A DNA stretch of 64,000 nucleotides from Camellia lanceoleosa (GCA_025200525.1 CM045758.1:5266580-5330579), one strand, 5' to 3'; shown: positions 46,549-59,040, numbered from the stretch's first letter. Notes: generated from the letters alone by a model not told the origin. Translations and numbers: made by a program.

Positions 46549-47571
46549 AAGAAGAGAAAAAAAAACAAACCCAAAAAAAACTTTTGTTTTGTTTTGTTTT
46601 TTTTTTGAAAAAAAAAAAAAAAAAACAGGATACTCAAAAACTAGAAGAGAGACCTGGAACATAAGTAGATGATCACATTTGGCTAAAAAGAATACTAAGC
46701 TGAAATAATCTGCAATTCATGAATTCTGTAAACTGGCAATGTTTAAAAAAATGACACTGGAAATCATGAGCAAAACAGATAAAATATAATCAGTGATCAT
46801 AAACTACATGAGAATGTACAACTCAAAATCCAACATGAGAGCTCACAAAATAAAGTGTGTGTGTGCAATCCATAAGAGTCCACTGAACTAGAGTTAATCC
46901 TAGTAGTGATCGGATGGCTGGACCTCTGGCAAGAGTGACTGAACATCACAGAGAAAAGTCAAACCACTATGAATCACGAGGTATTTGTTGAGTAAAAGCG
47001 GAGGCTCCCCCTCAATCAATGAGTCCTTTTTATGTTTTTTATTTTTTGACTTTTTCTTTCTTGTGGGCACTCACTGGTGGCATTCACGCTCAAGAGTATG
47101 GAAACCAAACCAGAGAAGAATGAAATCATAAAGGATGGCCTGGTTGGTGCCTCTGAGGTAGCCTTTTCCTAATGCCCGGACTTCAAGGAACTGAGGGAGA
47201 AACCGTGGAAGTGAAAACAGATGGTAGATGGTTAAGAGACTCAACATCACCCATGATATACTAGTATCGGTCAATTTCACTGTAAAAGTACAAGAAACAC
47301 CGTTAGTGGTCCATAGAGAACTTTGATCACTTGTGCGGAAACCCCTGCAGCAGTTTATCTCAAGAATGTGTACAGAATGAGATCATGAGGTTAATGAGCA
47401 TGGGCATTCAAAATGAGCTATGAACAATGAACAATGAGATCTTGTAAGCAGCATGAGTAGTGTACATAAAAAGTTGGATACAAGAAAAACAGATATCAAT
47501 GATAATGAGATTATAGCAACCAAGCACTCATACAGCCAAATACTTATACCTACTCAGGAACAAGTAACACT
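46549..47571. other. Copia non-coding region after pol
   Basis: Lies between the pol stop (47572) and the internal dyad array. No sustained frame. An A-rich/T-rich simple tract at 46556-46624. Confidence 0.6.
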
Positions 47572-48193
47572 CTAGTGAACGAGCATGACACCCAAGGTCT
47601 TTCTAAGGAACTCAAACCGAAGAAGATTAAGGGGTTTTGTAAAAATATCAGCTTTTTGATGCTCAATGGAAACATGCTCAAGAACAACAAGGCCTTCTTC
47701 CACTAACTCACAAATAAAATGATGACGAATGTCAATGTGTTTTGTGCGAGAGTGTTGGACAGGATTTTTTGAAATGTTTATGGCACTTGTGTTATCACAA
47801 AAAAGAGTGAGAGTGTTTTGTTCTATTCCATAATCATGAAGCATTTGCTTCATCCACAGCATTTGAGCACAACAATTCCCTGTAGCAATGTACTCAGTCT
47901 CAGCAGTCGAAAGAGAGATGGCATTTTGCTTTTTACTATGCCAAGAAACCAGATTGTTCCCAAGGTAAAAACACCCCCCGGATGTACTTTTCCTATCATC
48001 AGCACACCCTGCCCAATCGGCATCAGAAAAACCAGTAATTTCAGCTGTAGTATCAGTGGAAAACCAAACCTCATACCCCAAGGTCCCATTAACATATTTG
48101 ATGATGCGTTTTACCGCAAGAAGGTGAGACTCTTTAGGACTGGCTTGGTAACGTGCACAAACACCAACACTGAAGGAAATATCAAGATGACTG
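47572..48193 (-). pseudogene. Copia RNase H, C-terminal pol
   Basis: It resumes the frame at SHLDISFSVGVCARYQ right beside the solo-LTR target site. It contains GFSDADWAGCADDRKSTSG, LSTAETEYIA, LFCDNTSAINISKNP and RTKHIDIRHHF, ending EFLRKTLGVMLVH. These are the standard Copia RNase H motifs; the reading frame here is open to the pol stop. Confidence 0.92.
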
Positions 48194-48488
48194 GCTATTG
48201 TAGACACCCCATTTTTGACCGTCCTCAAGACTTGGACGTCACTGCTTGGGCACTCGGTGCTCGTCTTTGTTTGTGTTCGTTTTGAGCTCCCGGAGGTCTC
48301 GGTTGTGCGCCTTGCCTCAGGATCTCTTAACTCATCTGCTCCGTGTTCGGTTTTGGCACCAAACACTTGTGTTTTCACCTTGAAGGGCAGGGAATGGCTT
48401 GTTGGCCATCCCCACACCCCCACCGGCCCTCCCCTACCATCACCGGCTGCATATGTGTGCCACCGACCTTGCTTTCTTAAAAACAATG

Positions 48489-48558
48489 GCCGGTCGGCAC
48501 TATGTTTGGCCGACCGGCACTTTATTGTACCGGTGACCTATTTGGTTGGCCGATGACC
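48489..48558 (+). promoter_or_regulatory. Four GCCGACCGGC-type sites at 20-bp period
   Basis: Sites start at 48489 (GCCGGTCGGC), 48509 (GCCGACCGGC), 48529 (ACCGGTGACC) and 48549 (GCCGATGACC), each 20 bp from the next with unrelated spacers. The array lies about 260 bp upstream of the TATATAAG. Confidence 0.7.
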
Positions 48559-50729
48559 CTTTTGCACCCCTTGAGGCATGGTGCATGCCAGCTGTGCCAG
48601 CTGGAATGCACCAACACCACTCCCCTTGCGCGGGGATGACTCTTGTGAGCCTTTGAACCCCCTAACCTTCTAGAAGGTTGACCCCTTTTGGCCAAGCTTC
48701 TTGGGGAAGCTTGGCCAGCAGTCTTAGCTTCTCTAAGAAGCCAAGACCCCTTTGCACCCCTTGACCCTTTCTTTTTAGCTTAGCCATTAAGCTTCTTGGC
48801 TTTGTTTTGCCTATATAAGCATCATACCTCTCCCTTTGCAAGGGGTTAGCCATTTTTGAACAAAAACCAGAGCTTTTGTATCTATATATGTCATATATCT
48901 CCTCTCTCTAGATTTTCCCTCTCTCTCTTCTTTGGTGTGTGTTTCTAGGCCTAAAAGTGCATTTTGACCTTACTTTTGCACTAATACACACACCATCACA
49001 CCTTGCTCCGAGATTGAGAGGCTTGAAGGGTTGATTCTTGAGCTTTTGGACTGATTTTGATCAATAGAAGGTGGCTGGATTGGCCGTTCTTGAGGTGTTC
49101 TTCAAGGGTAAGCCTTTTACTTTAGTTTCCCCAAACTTGCACTAGATTTCTACCTGTCTTGTATGCTGATTTGGGTCTTGTGTATAACATAAAAAAGTCT
49201 TATATTTTTGTGCTTAAGAACTTCCATTGAGGTCATTTTGTGGTTTGAGTTCAAACTCACCCTCTTAGGTCTTATTTGGCCCCTTTTGGTGCTTCCTTTG
49301 TGAGACTTTGTTTGCTTGTGTGTTTGGCTCCTTTTACCACTGAAATCCAGTGGATTTTTAGTGGTAAAGGAGAGGGTTTGAAGTCTTGTATAGGGGAGGG
49401 ACACCCCTTTCCCCTTAGTCCTTCTTTACCTTGGTTTTTGGTGTTAAAAGGCAACATGCATGCTTGCTTGTTTTGGCTTCATTTCAGAGTTTTTTTGGGT
49501 GTTTTGGATCATGTTATATCTCTATTTTTGGTTGAATTTGTACCTCCTAGCATACATCTTATACTTGCTTTGTAATGCTCAACTTTGCCTAGAAATGCGC
49601 CATGTGTTTAACCTTGTATACCCTCATGTTTTAGCTTAACTTATTGGAGCTTTTAGTCATGATTTGTCATGCTTTAGGTCTGTTGGCCACTGATTTTGCC
49701 ATGTTTGGCATGCTTGATGAAGTTGCTTTGCATTATGGCTTGTAAGCCTTGAGTATGTGACCCATGGACATGCATTGGTTAGGCTATTTAGGTGATTTGG
49801 AATCATTTGACATGCTATTTCAGTCCTTACACCATGCTTATATGCCTCCATTTGTCATCTCTTTCATGCTTTGAAGTGTTGCAATCTTGTGCCTTAAAGG
49901 GTGATCATTGGGCATGTGTGTATGTTTAGGCATTTGGGCTGCCATATCATTGGATTTTGGGGTGTGTTTTCGTGCCATGAAGCTCTGTTTTGGCCTAATA
50001 ATCCATGCCATAAGTGGTGTTGGAAGTGGTAGTCGAATGCTCCCTTTTGTGCCTTAATCTTGGGCCCATTAACTTACATGCTTATTGAGCATTTTGTCCA
50101 TGGTTTTAGGCACTTTTGGCCACTGTTTTGGGGTGGATTGAGGTCTGTCCCTTTATGGTTTAAGCCCACTATTGCATGCCTGTCTCATGTTCCTTGCATG
50201 ATTGCTTCACTAGGTGTTGTAGCATGATGATCCTATTGCTTAGATTGTCCTTGTTTGCATTGCATTTGCATCTTGCATGTTTAGCATTACATAGTTGCCA
50301 TGATAGGTTGCATTGCATTTGACATGCCTTGCTTCTTAGCCTTAGGATGCATTGTTAAGCCATGTTTGCATAACATGCATTGTATTACTTGGTTTGGGGT
50401 GTCAAACCAAGTGTGAGAAATGAGAGGTGTTTGTATTTTAAGTGACAAAACACATCTCAATTCTCATGTCACCAAGGCCCTTGACTTTGACATGATAGGG
50501 TCTTGGTCCTCATTTGTGTGTTGCATGCATTTCCATTAAATTGCAATCTTGATCTCTTAGGCCATCATGTATCAAAATGCATAATTGGTGGCCCAAGGAC
50601 CAAGGGCCATGCTTCCTTGAGTCCCATACATGATAGGAAACATGGTCGTGCTTACATATGCCTAAAATTCCATGCCATACACTGTCTGTCCTTGTTGCTG
50701 TCAAAAACTGTCTTCTACAGGAGTTTTCT

Positions 50730-50840
50730 GCCGACCGGCAGTATAGAGTGCCGACCGGCCATTAGTGTGTGGCCGATGACCTCATGAGCAGCCGATGGAC
50801 ATTCTACATGGCCGGTGGCTCTTTCATCTAGCCGATGGTA
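50730..50840 (+). promoter_or_regulatory. Second GCCGACCGGC-type phased array
   Basis: Sites start at 50730, 50750, 50772, 50791, 50811 and 50831. The first two are perfect GCCGACCGGC 20 bp apart; later sites (GCCGATGACC, GCCGATGGAC, GCCGGTGGCT, GCCGATGGTA) keep spacings of 19-22 bp. Confidence 0.65.
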
Positions 50841-52347
50841 TGAAGCAGTGTGCATAGAAGGTATCCTGGGGCTTTGGCAGTCTTTGGAGAGGCAGGACAG
50901 TGAAAACAGAGGCGGCAGTGGTATGGTGCGGGTTTTCCGGGCAAGACGGATCGAGCATGCATCATTTGCGCATCCCAAGGCAAAGCAGAGGCCCCCTTCT
51001 TTTTACATTTGATTTAATTCGATAATTAGAATTTTTGTAATAATTTATTCTGTATTCGGACTGTACTATTTGGGACTGTATATTCTTTTAGCCCCTCCGT
51101 GTGAGGGTGTATTTTGTAATAAGTGTGCGTGTGTGTGATGCATGTCTTCCAATCCCACGTCTTTCTTCCCTTTTATTTACCTGCTTACGATGGTAGATTA
51201 AGACACATTTAAATTAGCATACCTTATGCAATGCATGCGTGCATCCATGCATTTGTTTACATGCACCGGGCTCGGTACATCACGCTAACTGCATTGTATT
51301 TCAATTCTAAATTGAATATATGTTATTTGTAGCATTCCACATGCCATGTTTAGGATAGCCGAGCCTATTCTAGTTGCATTTTGCATGTGTTGCATTAGCC
51401 ATCTTAACATGAGCTAGGATCACACATGATTACTAACTAGTTTCTGTTTTGGCACGGAGTACTAAGTAAGTTTTTATGCTTTAGCATCCTTACATGCGTG
51501 TGAATGTTGCCATGACAGCATGATTACCATGAGGCTAGTTGCTTATGTGATATAACTACTTGAAAGCCTGTGGATGGAGGTCGAATTGCTTAAATTGGGA
51601 TAATGCATTAAAACTGTGAGTTTTAAGCCCACTAGATAGTGGCAAAACCATCTTTTCTAAAGCCCACTTGAGGGTGGCAAAATCTTCATTTTAGCCTACT
51701 TACGAGTAGCAAACCATTTTCAAAACAAACATGAAATGTTTTGTCCCAATTTAGGCGATTTGGTCTATACTTGTTTGCTGTGCGCACAACGTAGTAATTC
51801 TAGGCTAATAACCGGAATAAGAACACATAACGTTTTCAAAATCGGATATCATGGTTAGTAGAGGCCGGTCTTCGAACCGGGCGAGAGGGGGTGCTCATAG
51901 CTGACCTTCCCCAATCGTACCCAAGCTCCCGAGTCGAGGCAACTTTGGTGATGACGGACATGTGGCCTTTGGCACCGAGTCAGGGTTTCCTAAATTTCCC
52001 CATTAAAAAATATGTAGGTGGCGACTCTGTATCTGGCAAAGCAGTCCATGTTTGGCACTTCTTTCAAAAATCTTTTTTTTCTCAAAAACGATTTGCCAGA
52101 GTTGGACTCTTTGGTTCAGATTAAGAACCGCAACGACAAAAGGGAGTCCGAACTGTAGAGTGAAGCCCAAGGGCGCGTCTACAGCTATGAGATACAAAAG
52201 ACTCCCTATCATACTCCTATAAAGGGTAGGATCAACATCAATACCAGAGGAATCTTTGGAAAGGTGAAGACTGGTGCTCATAGGAGTACGTGCATGTTTG
52301 GCAGACTCAAGACCAAATTTTGACACAAGATTTTTTGCATACTTAGA

Positions 52348-53199
52348 CTAGGAAACAAATATACCCGTGGGAGATTGTTTAATTTGAAGACCCAAAAAAT
52401 AAGACAGCTCTCCTATCATGCTCATCTCAAACTCATGTGTCATGCAATCCGAAAAATATTTCGCAAGATGATCAGCAGTGGAACCAAATACAATATCATC
52501 AACATATATCTGAGCAACAAGAATATGAGACTTAGTATGTTTTACAAATAAAGTCTTATCCACACTACCCCTTTGAAAATCATTATCAAGAAGAAAGGTA
52601 GTAAGCCTATCATACCAAGCCCGAGGAGCTTGTTTCAATCCATACGAAGCCTTGTCCAACTTGTAGACATGATTAGGACATTTAGGGTCCTCAAACCCTT
52701 TTGGTTGCTCAACATATGCCTCTTCTTTTAAGTACCCATTCAGAAAAGCACTTTTCACATCCATTTGAAACAATTTAAAGCCAAGAAAACATGCAACACC
52801 AAGCAAAATACGAATAGATTCGAGACGTGCAACTGGGGCAAACGTCTCATCATAGTCAATACCCTCTACTTGTGTGTAGCCTTGAGCAACCAACCTAGCT
52901 TTATTCCTTACAACAGTACCATTCTCATCAGATTTATTTTTAAAGATCCACTTGGTACCTATCACATTCATGTTTCTAGGTCTGGGAACAAGAGTCCAAA
53001 CTTTGTTACGCTCAAATTGACCTAATTCTTCATGCATAGCATTGACCCAACTATCATCTAGCAAGGCCTCTTTAAAATTCTTAGGTTCAATTAATGAAAC
53101 ATAACACATATGTGATACCTCATCCCGAATCTGTCTTCGGGTTTTCATTCGATCCGAAACACTTCCAATCACCTGTTGAGCTGGATGATTCAGTTTCAC
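52348..53199 (-). pseudogene. Copia reverse transcriptase
   Basis: In the same frame as the integrase. Motifs: [66 protein letters not shown], and catalytic [10 protein letters not shown] (intact). It ends at TAG after GIFVS; the sequence continues in frame (SKYAKNLVSKFGLESAKHAR), so the stop is probably CAG to TAG. The RNase H follows after the solo LTR. Confidence 0.92.
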
Positions 53200-53349
53200 C
53201 CTTGCTGATGGTTTAAGTTCAGGACTTGCGGTGATAGAAGCAACAGGAGTGATGTCCCTTTGAACACTCTTTGGACTTGAGCTTACCTGTGAGGATGGTG
53301 CTGTAACAATTTCTTGTGATTGAACCGCAACTTCTCCTTGATTTTGTGG

Positions 53350-55674
53350 TTAAGTATCCAAGATTGGAGACTCATCATTGTCATCCTCATTTGTTGCTGG
53401 AGTAGGTGAACCTGTATCATCTATAACCACATTGATAGATTCCATTAAAGATAAAGTTCGCAGGTTATAGACTCGAAAAGCCCTACTGTTGGTTGAATAC
53501 CCTAGAAAAATTCCTTCATCACTTCGGGAGTCAAATTTGCCCAAGGGCTCTCTATCTTTGAAGATGTAACACTTACTTCCAAAAGTTTTGAAGTATTTTA
53601 CATTAGGTTTCAAACCTTTCCACAATTCATATAGAGTTTGTAAAGTGCCGAGCCTTAAATACATGCGATTTATGACATAAACAACAGTATTTAGGGCTTC
53701 GGCCCAAAACTTTGGAGGAAGACTAGAACTAAGGAGCATGACCCTAGCCATTTCTTGAACAACTCTGTTCTTCCTCTTAACCACTCCATTTTGTTGTGGA
53801 GTAATAAGTGCAGAAAATTCATGCTTAATGCCATGCATATCACAAAAGTCCGAAAACGAACTATTTTCAAATTCACGACCATGATCAGTTCGGATTCTTA
53901 TGATACGCCCAATAGAAACACCCTGTTCATTTTGGATTTTAAGGACTAAAGCCTGGAAAGCATCAAACGTATCAGATTTTTTCCTTAAAAAATTTACCCA
54001 TGAAAACCGAGTAAAATCATCAACAGATAGAAAAATATATCTTTTACCTCCAATGCTTTCTGTGCGAGTATGACCCATTAAATCCATGTGAACCAATTCA
54101 AGAGGACGTTTGGTTGTAAAGTTGTTCACCTTTTTATGAGGGGCATGGGTTTGCTTTCCAAGTTGACATGGTCCACACACATGGCTCAAATTCTTACCCA
54201 GTTTAGGTACTCCTCTCACAAGCTCTTTGTTGGCTATCTTAGTTAGGTCTTTGAAATTCATGTGACCTAATCTTTGATGCCACAAATCAATGTTGCTTAT
54301 GATGGCAGAGTGACAAGTGAGATCATTAGTAGTAACAATCCCATAGCAGTTATCAGATATGCGGACCCCATGTAAGACAGTATTTCTCTTTTTATCCAAA
54401 ATTTCACATTTATTTTTAGAAAACAATACTTCATGATGGGAATCACACATTTGACTAATGCTCAAAAGATTTGCTTTAAGACCATCAACAAGTAGAGCAT
54501 TATCCAGCTTAGGAAGACCAGCAACACTTATAGAGCCCTTACCAATGACTCTAGAAGTGCCGCCATCTCCAAAGGTAACAATTCCTCCTTCATATTTTTC
54601 AAGAGAGGTGAAGTAGGATTTGTTACCGGACATGTGACGAGAGCAGCCACTATCAAGATACCACATGTGTAAATCACGTGCTTTTAAGGCAGTGTGAACA
54701 ACTAAACAAGTCAAATCATCTTTCCTCACCCAAATCCTTTTGGTCTTGGTCAATGTCTTGGCATTGTGAACACCCTCATGAATCTTGGTATTCCGCCTAG
54801 ACATGTAAGGTTGTCTCCTAACCCAAAAAGTATTCGAATTTCTACCCTTTTGAGACACCTTACCAAACAGTTCAAAACAGTAAGGATGAATGTGGCCATA
54901 CCTACCACAGTGATGACAAATAAAAATCGATTTTACCTCCCTTTTGTTGATCTTACCTACTTTTGGTAGATGAAGAGAGGAATCATCCTGGTCTACCTTC
55001 AATTTTCCCTTTGCTTGAGTCTTCAAGTTAGGTGAGGTAGAGGCCTGTCCCTTGTGAGCTGTCGCACCATAGCCTAGCCCACTTTTGTCAGAACCCATTT
55101 GTTGAGACCCGAGTATGTTTTCTAGAGATCTGGAACCTTTGTTCCACATGGTAATTGTTACTCTAGCGATACGAAGTTCTTCATCTTTCTGACTGACTAT
55201 CTCTTCCAATGCAGCTTGTGACAACTCAAGACTTTCAAGCTTTTCTTCATATGTGGAATACACCTTCAGAAGTTCATTCCTTTCAGTTTCACAGGATAAA
55301 AGTTTTCCACATACGTCTTGCCTGTCACTTGAGATCTGGATGACATTCTGTTTTGCTATTACAAGTTCTCCTTTGAGCCGGACATTCTCGCTCTCACATG
55401 TTTTGAGCTTGAGAGAGAGTTTGTCGTTGGTTTTGGACAAATTCAGAGATTCCTCGTACAGCTTCTCGTAAGCTTGTTGTAGTTCATCGCCATTGATCTC
55501 ATCATTGTCTTCAGATGTTTCATCATCCTCTTTTTGTTCTTCATTCTCCTTGACTTCATCCAATCTAGCAACCAATGCAGACAAGTTGCTGGATGGAGGT
55601 GAAGGTGAATCTCCTCTTTCATGGAATTGGCTCAGAATTTCCCATGCATCTTTAGCCTTTGTGCAAAGGAACAA
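53350..55674 (-). pseudogene. Copia gag C-terminus, protease and integrase
   Basis: A 774-residue open stretch. It begins in the second UBN2 segment, then an acidic and coiled-coil region (about residues 35-170), zinc knuckle CHHCGRYGHIHPYC (about 252), protease WYLDSGCSRHMSG (about 340), integrase zinc finger (WHQRLGHMNF, CGPCQLGKQ) and core (MDLMGHT; IRTDHGREFEN). The third catalytic residue, normally E in NGVVERKNR, is K (NGVVKRKNR), so the integrase should be dead. It ends at a TAA where CAA would be expected. Confidence 0.9.
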
Positions 55675-56990
55675 CCCGTTCTTTGTTCTTCATTAGAAAT
55701 TGCTCCACGAATAATGATCAGGGCTCTCTGATTGCCCGGATTATCTGCACTTTCTGTATCTTCTTCAATGGCTTGCCAGCCTTCTGGTTCAAAAGCTCTT
55801 AGAAAAGCCCTCATTCTGATTTTCCAATACAGGTAGTTAGTCCCATCAAAGGTGGGAGCATGATGCAAGTTCTGACCTCGAGCTGATTCCGAAGGCTTTG
55901 GAAGAGTTTGAGTAAAAGTAGTCCAAAATGCCATGAAAGCACTATCCCCATCTTCACCAGATTCAGGTTCTTCGGGTTCTTGCTCCAACCCGCTTTCATC
56001 ATCCCAAGTCACAATGTAGACTTTCTTTCGATTCTTTTTCGAAGGGCATTCAAGGGACATATGGCCAAACCCTTGACATTCATAGCACTTGACCCCTTGC
56101 CCCCTTACAATCTTATTTTCAGTTTTTTGAGCAAATTTTGGTGGAAACGTTTTGGGTTTATCATTACTCTTATCTTTTGAAATAGGGTCTCTGAAATTAG
56201 GCTTCTTTTTCAAAAAAATTTTAAACTGTTTTATGAGCATAGCCGTCATCTCAGACTCTAAATCAAATTCAGTCTCCGAAGGTTTTGCAATCTCATGAGC
56301 ACTCGTGAAAGCCACACTTTCTTTTTGTTTTTTCTTTGAAATTTGGTGGGCTTCATAAGTCTGCAAGTTTCCGACCAATTGCTCGAGCTTGAGAGTATCA
56401 ACATTTTGAGCCTCCTCAATGGCTGTCACCTTTGATTGGAACCTCTCGGGAAGGGACCTCAAAATTTTTCCAACAACTTTAGCTTCCGGGATTTTTTCAC
56501 CGAGAGTGAAACAAGAATTCACGATATCACTGAGTTTTGCATAGAAATCATCAAACGTCTCATCGTCGCACATAAAAAGGGTTTCAAAGGCGGAGGTGAG
56601 ACGTTGAAGTTTTGACCTTTTGATAGAGGTAGTACCTTCGTGAATCGTTTCAAGAATATCCCACACCTCTTTTGCTACCTCACACGTGCAAATTCGATGA
56701 AATTCTTCAGGTGTGACGGAACAAAAGAGGGAGTTGAGAGCCTTGCTGTTCCAACTCGAGTTCTGGTAATCAGTTGTGTCCCATTTATCAAGGGGTTTAG
56801 GAATATCTACACCATCAATGGTGACAATAGGTTCACTCCACCCATAGATCACGCAGTGCCAAACTTTCTCATCTATGGATTTTAAAAACGCTCTCATACG
56901 AGCTTTCCAATAAGAATAGTTTGTACCGTCGAGTAAAGGAGGTCTATGAGTCGAGTTACCTTCACGAATAGAATCCATAATACTAGTCAC
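55632..56990 (-). pseudogene. Copia gag, first part, with duplicated UBN2 segment
   Basis: The ORF starts 45 bases after the PBS region (MTSIMDSIREGN). Residues about 18-215 form a UBN2-type gag domain (DGTNYSYWKARMRAFLKSID; CEVAKEVWDILETIHEGT). A CCHC knuckle CYECQGFGHMSLEC follows near residue 305. A second copy of the UBN2 start then appears (APTFDGTNYLYWKIRMRAFL, about residue 385). Its continuation (CTKAKDAWEILSQFHERG) is in another frame, in the next ORF, so the second domain is internally shortened and a frameshift lies near 55660. Confidence 0.85.
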
Positions 56991-57034
56991 ACAAAATCAC
57001 ACTCCTATAGTTTTAATAAAACAAAGAGTGACCT

Positions 57035-57046
57035 GCTCTGATACCA
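57035..57046 (-). other. Copia primer-binding site (tRNA-iMet)
   Basis: On the minus strand TGGTATCAGAGC lies two bases after the LTR end, complementary to initiator tRNA-Met. Confidence 0.9.
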
Positions 57047-57048
57047 AT

Positions 57049-58108
57049 TGAAAATCCTAAGTGATTCGTGATTAGATCAAGATTAAAATATTCCAAATCC
57101 CAATTATTCAAAAAACACTCAATCTAAAATCAACAAGCACTTACGAGAGTGATTTTAGTTTGTTTGTTTTTAGGAATAAACAATAAATCAACACAAACGA
57201 TTTTTACGTGGAAAAAACCACAATTGAAGAACTTTCAATTGTAATCAAAAACCACGGGCGAACCGCCACAAATCAATCCACTACTGAAGAACGAAAGATT
57301 ACAAAGATAATTCACAAATTACCCAACCCAGTCAATTTGTCCTCGAATCTTCTGTAACTCTTTCACCACGCCTTCGTCACAGAATTGATCAATCCTGAAG
57401 TTGATCCCACAACTTCACTTGTCGAATTAACGACTACGTATAGAATCAAACGCCTTTTGAAACTCTACGTTTTAACCTCCGGATTCCACCGAAGATAACT
57501 CTCTTGAATATAACTTATCAAACTCCTTGATGTATGAATCTCAATTCATAAGTTTTGAACTCTCTCAAGAACATCAAGGAAAACTCATTAAAAACTCAGA
57601 AGCAAACTTCAAACAAAACCTTGGAAAACCTTCCACAAGATCTAGGAGAAGTCAGTATAGTTTTAGGAGAAAACCATCTACTTGTAGAAAACCAAAAGGA
57701 ATCCTAGTTCTGGAAGAACCCAATCACTTATAGAAATTCGGATTCTGAAGCTCGCTCGAGCGAAGCTTATCTCGCTCAAGCGAGGAGCTTATCTTGCGTG
57801 ATTTCTACTAGTGCCTTCGCTCGAGCCACGAACTCTTCGCTCGAGCGAGGAATAAACTCTTTCAGGTTTTGTATGGACGCAATCCTTCGCTCGATCCACC
57901 AAAGCTTCACTCGAGCGTACATTGATCTTCGCTCGAGCCACCAATGCTTTGCTCGAGCGTACATTTACCTCTTTCAGGTTTTAAGCCAGACGCAGTCCTT
58001 CGCTCGAGCGAGTACTTCTTCGCTTGAGCGAGGAAGACAAAAATGCACAGAAAATTACAACTCAATCAATAAGTTTGTTCGCGGGTTTTGACAAGATAGG
58101 ACCTAACA
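57049..58108 (-). repeat. Copia 5' LTR (1060 bp)
   Basis: Nearly identical to the 3' LTR with scattered substitutions. On the minus strand it is followed immediately by ATTGGTATCAGAGC (PBS) and preceded by a purine tract belonging to a second, truncated element body. Confidence 0.93.
57753..58030 (-). promoter_or_regulatory. Phased dyads in the Copia 5' LTR
   Basis: Same array as in the other LTR but with the first dyad complete (57753/57773, 20 bp apart). Individual half-sites carry point differences between the two LTRs. Confidence 0.75.
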
Positions 58109-59040
58109 ATCTCTCCCTTTGTCAATACCCGGACAAAACTTTCTAAACAATGTCCTGAACACAAGAACTAACTAAAACAATTACAACCCAAAGACAATTA
58201 CAACCCAAAGAATTTGCTAAACAATTACAACTCAAGGAATGATCTAATAAATTACAACTCAATGATAGACAACAATGAACCCAATCTTGATAACCATCCA
58301 ATCTGCACACCACAAACTTGAAAAAGATTTGTTATGCACAATAAAAATATCAAGACAGTTGCATTTAGAAACGAAAAATTAATCCATTGAGCTGTAAAGA
58401 AAACACCATGATTATGCATTGAGCTGTAAAGAAAACATTATGAGTAGCCAGATATCCTGCAAACTATATATATCCCCATGTATATCAATCCAAAACCTGC
58501 AAACTATATATGTCCCCATGTACATCAATCCAAAACCAAAACAAATCTTCCCCTTTTTGTCCGGGAGGAAAACAGAAGTAGGCAGATACAGTATAATTAA
58601 GAAACTGTCCAAAAACTGTCCAAAAAGTACAATTGTCCAATAGAAGAAACCAAAAAAGTTCAGAAAATAACCAAAAACCAACACTAGGAAGAAGGGGGTA
58701 GATGCTGCAGCTGAAGGAGAGAGAGGATCTATGTGAGCATAGTATTCTACTCATCGAGGCGAGCATCCATGAGATCAAGACGACGAGTCACAACCTGCTC
58801 CAAGTGTTGTAGCTGTCCACGGAAAGAGCGAGGACGATCATGAGCACTGGCTGGAGTAGCATAGGCAGCCTCAACCTCCTCCTCCTCGGCAAGAGGATCA
58901 TCATCACCTGCAGTACCTGTACCACCTGCACCGGAAGTCCCGACCCCAAACACACTCCCCCTCACGTGAGCCTAACTCTGGGATACGGTGAGTTTTGTGA
59001 TGGGTTTTATGGGATGTGCAAGCTCATCGTCCTCAAAAAG
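58109..59040 (-). mobile_element. Truncated second Copia body joined to the 5' LTR
   Basis: Matches 44055-44990 base for base apart from scattered changes: purine tract, non-coding region and the ORF3 C-terminus. It lies upstream of the 5' LTR, where a single insertion would show flanking DNA. The arrangement is body-LTR-body-LTR, as produced by recombination between two elements or LTRs, then truncated at about 59040. Confidence 0.85.

Larger units (their letters stand above)
48199..52183 (+). mobile_element. Tat/Ogre-like solo LTR (3985 bp)
   Basis: TSD GCTAT (48194-48198, 52184-52188); ends TGTAGACACCCC and GGGCGCGTCTACA, a 7-bp inverted terminus. It sits in the Copia pol frame between YLIA and SHLD. 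No coding, PBS or second LTR. The TGTAGACACC start and the GTAGGTGGCGACTCT segment near the end recall Tat/Ogre LTRs, from memory. A TATATAAG lies at 48812. It is very rich in TTGCAT/CATGCA motifs, with two phased GCCGACCGGC arrays. Orientation taken from the TATA position. Confidence 0.8.
43015..58108 (-). mobile_element. Sirevirus-like Copia retrotransposon with extra ORF
   Basis: Minus-strand order: LTR (58108-57049), tRNA-iMet PBS (57046-57035), gag (from 56990), protease, integrase, RT, RNase H (ending 47572), an untranslated stretch, ORF3 (45692-44658), purine tract, LTR (44054-43015). PR-IN-RT-RH order is Copia. The large gag with coiled coil and CHHCGRYGHIHPYC knuckle, the AAAGGGGGAGAT tract directly before TGTT, and an ORF after pol are Sirevirus traits. 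The RT-RH part is split by a 4-kb solo LTR. Upstream of the 5' LTR lies more element DNA (58109-59040) instead of a target duplication. Stops, a gag frameshift and an integrase mutation make it inactive. Confidence 0.92.
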
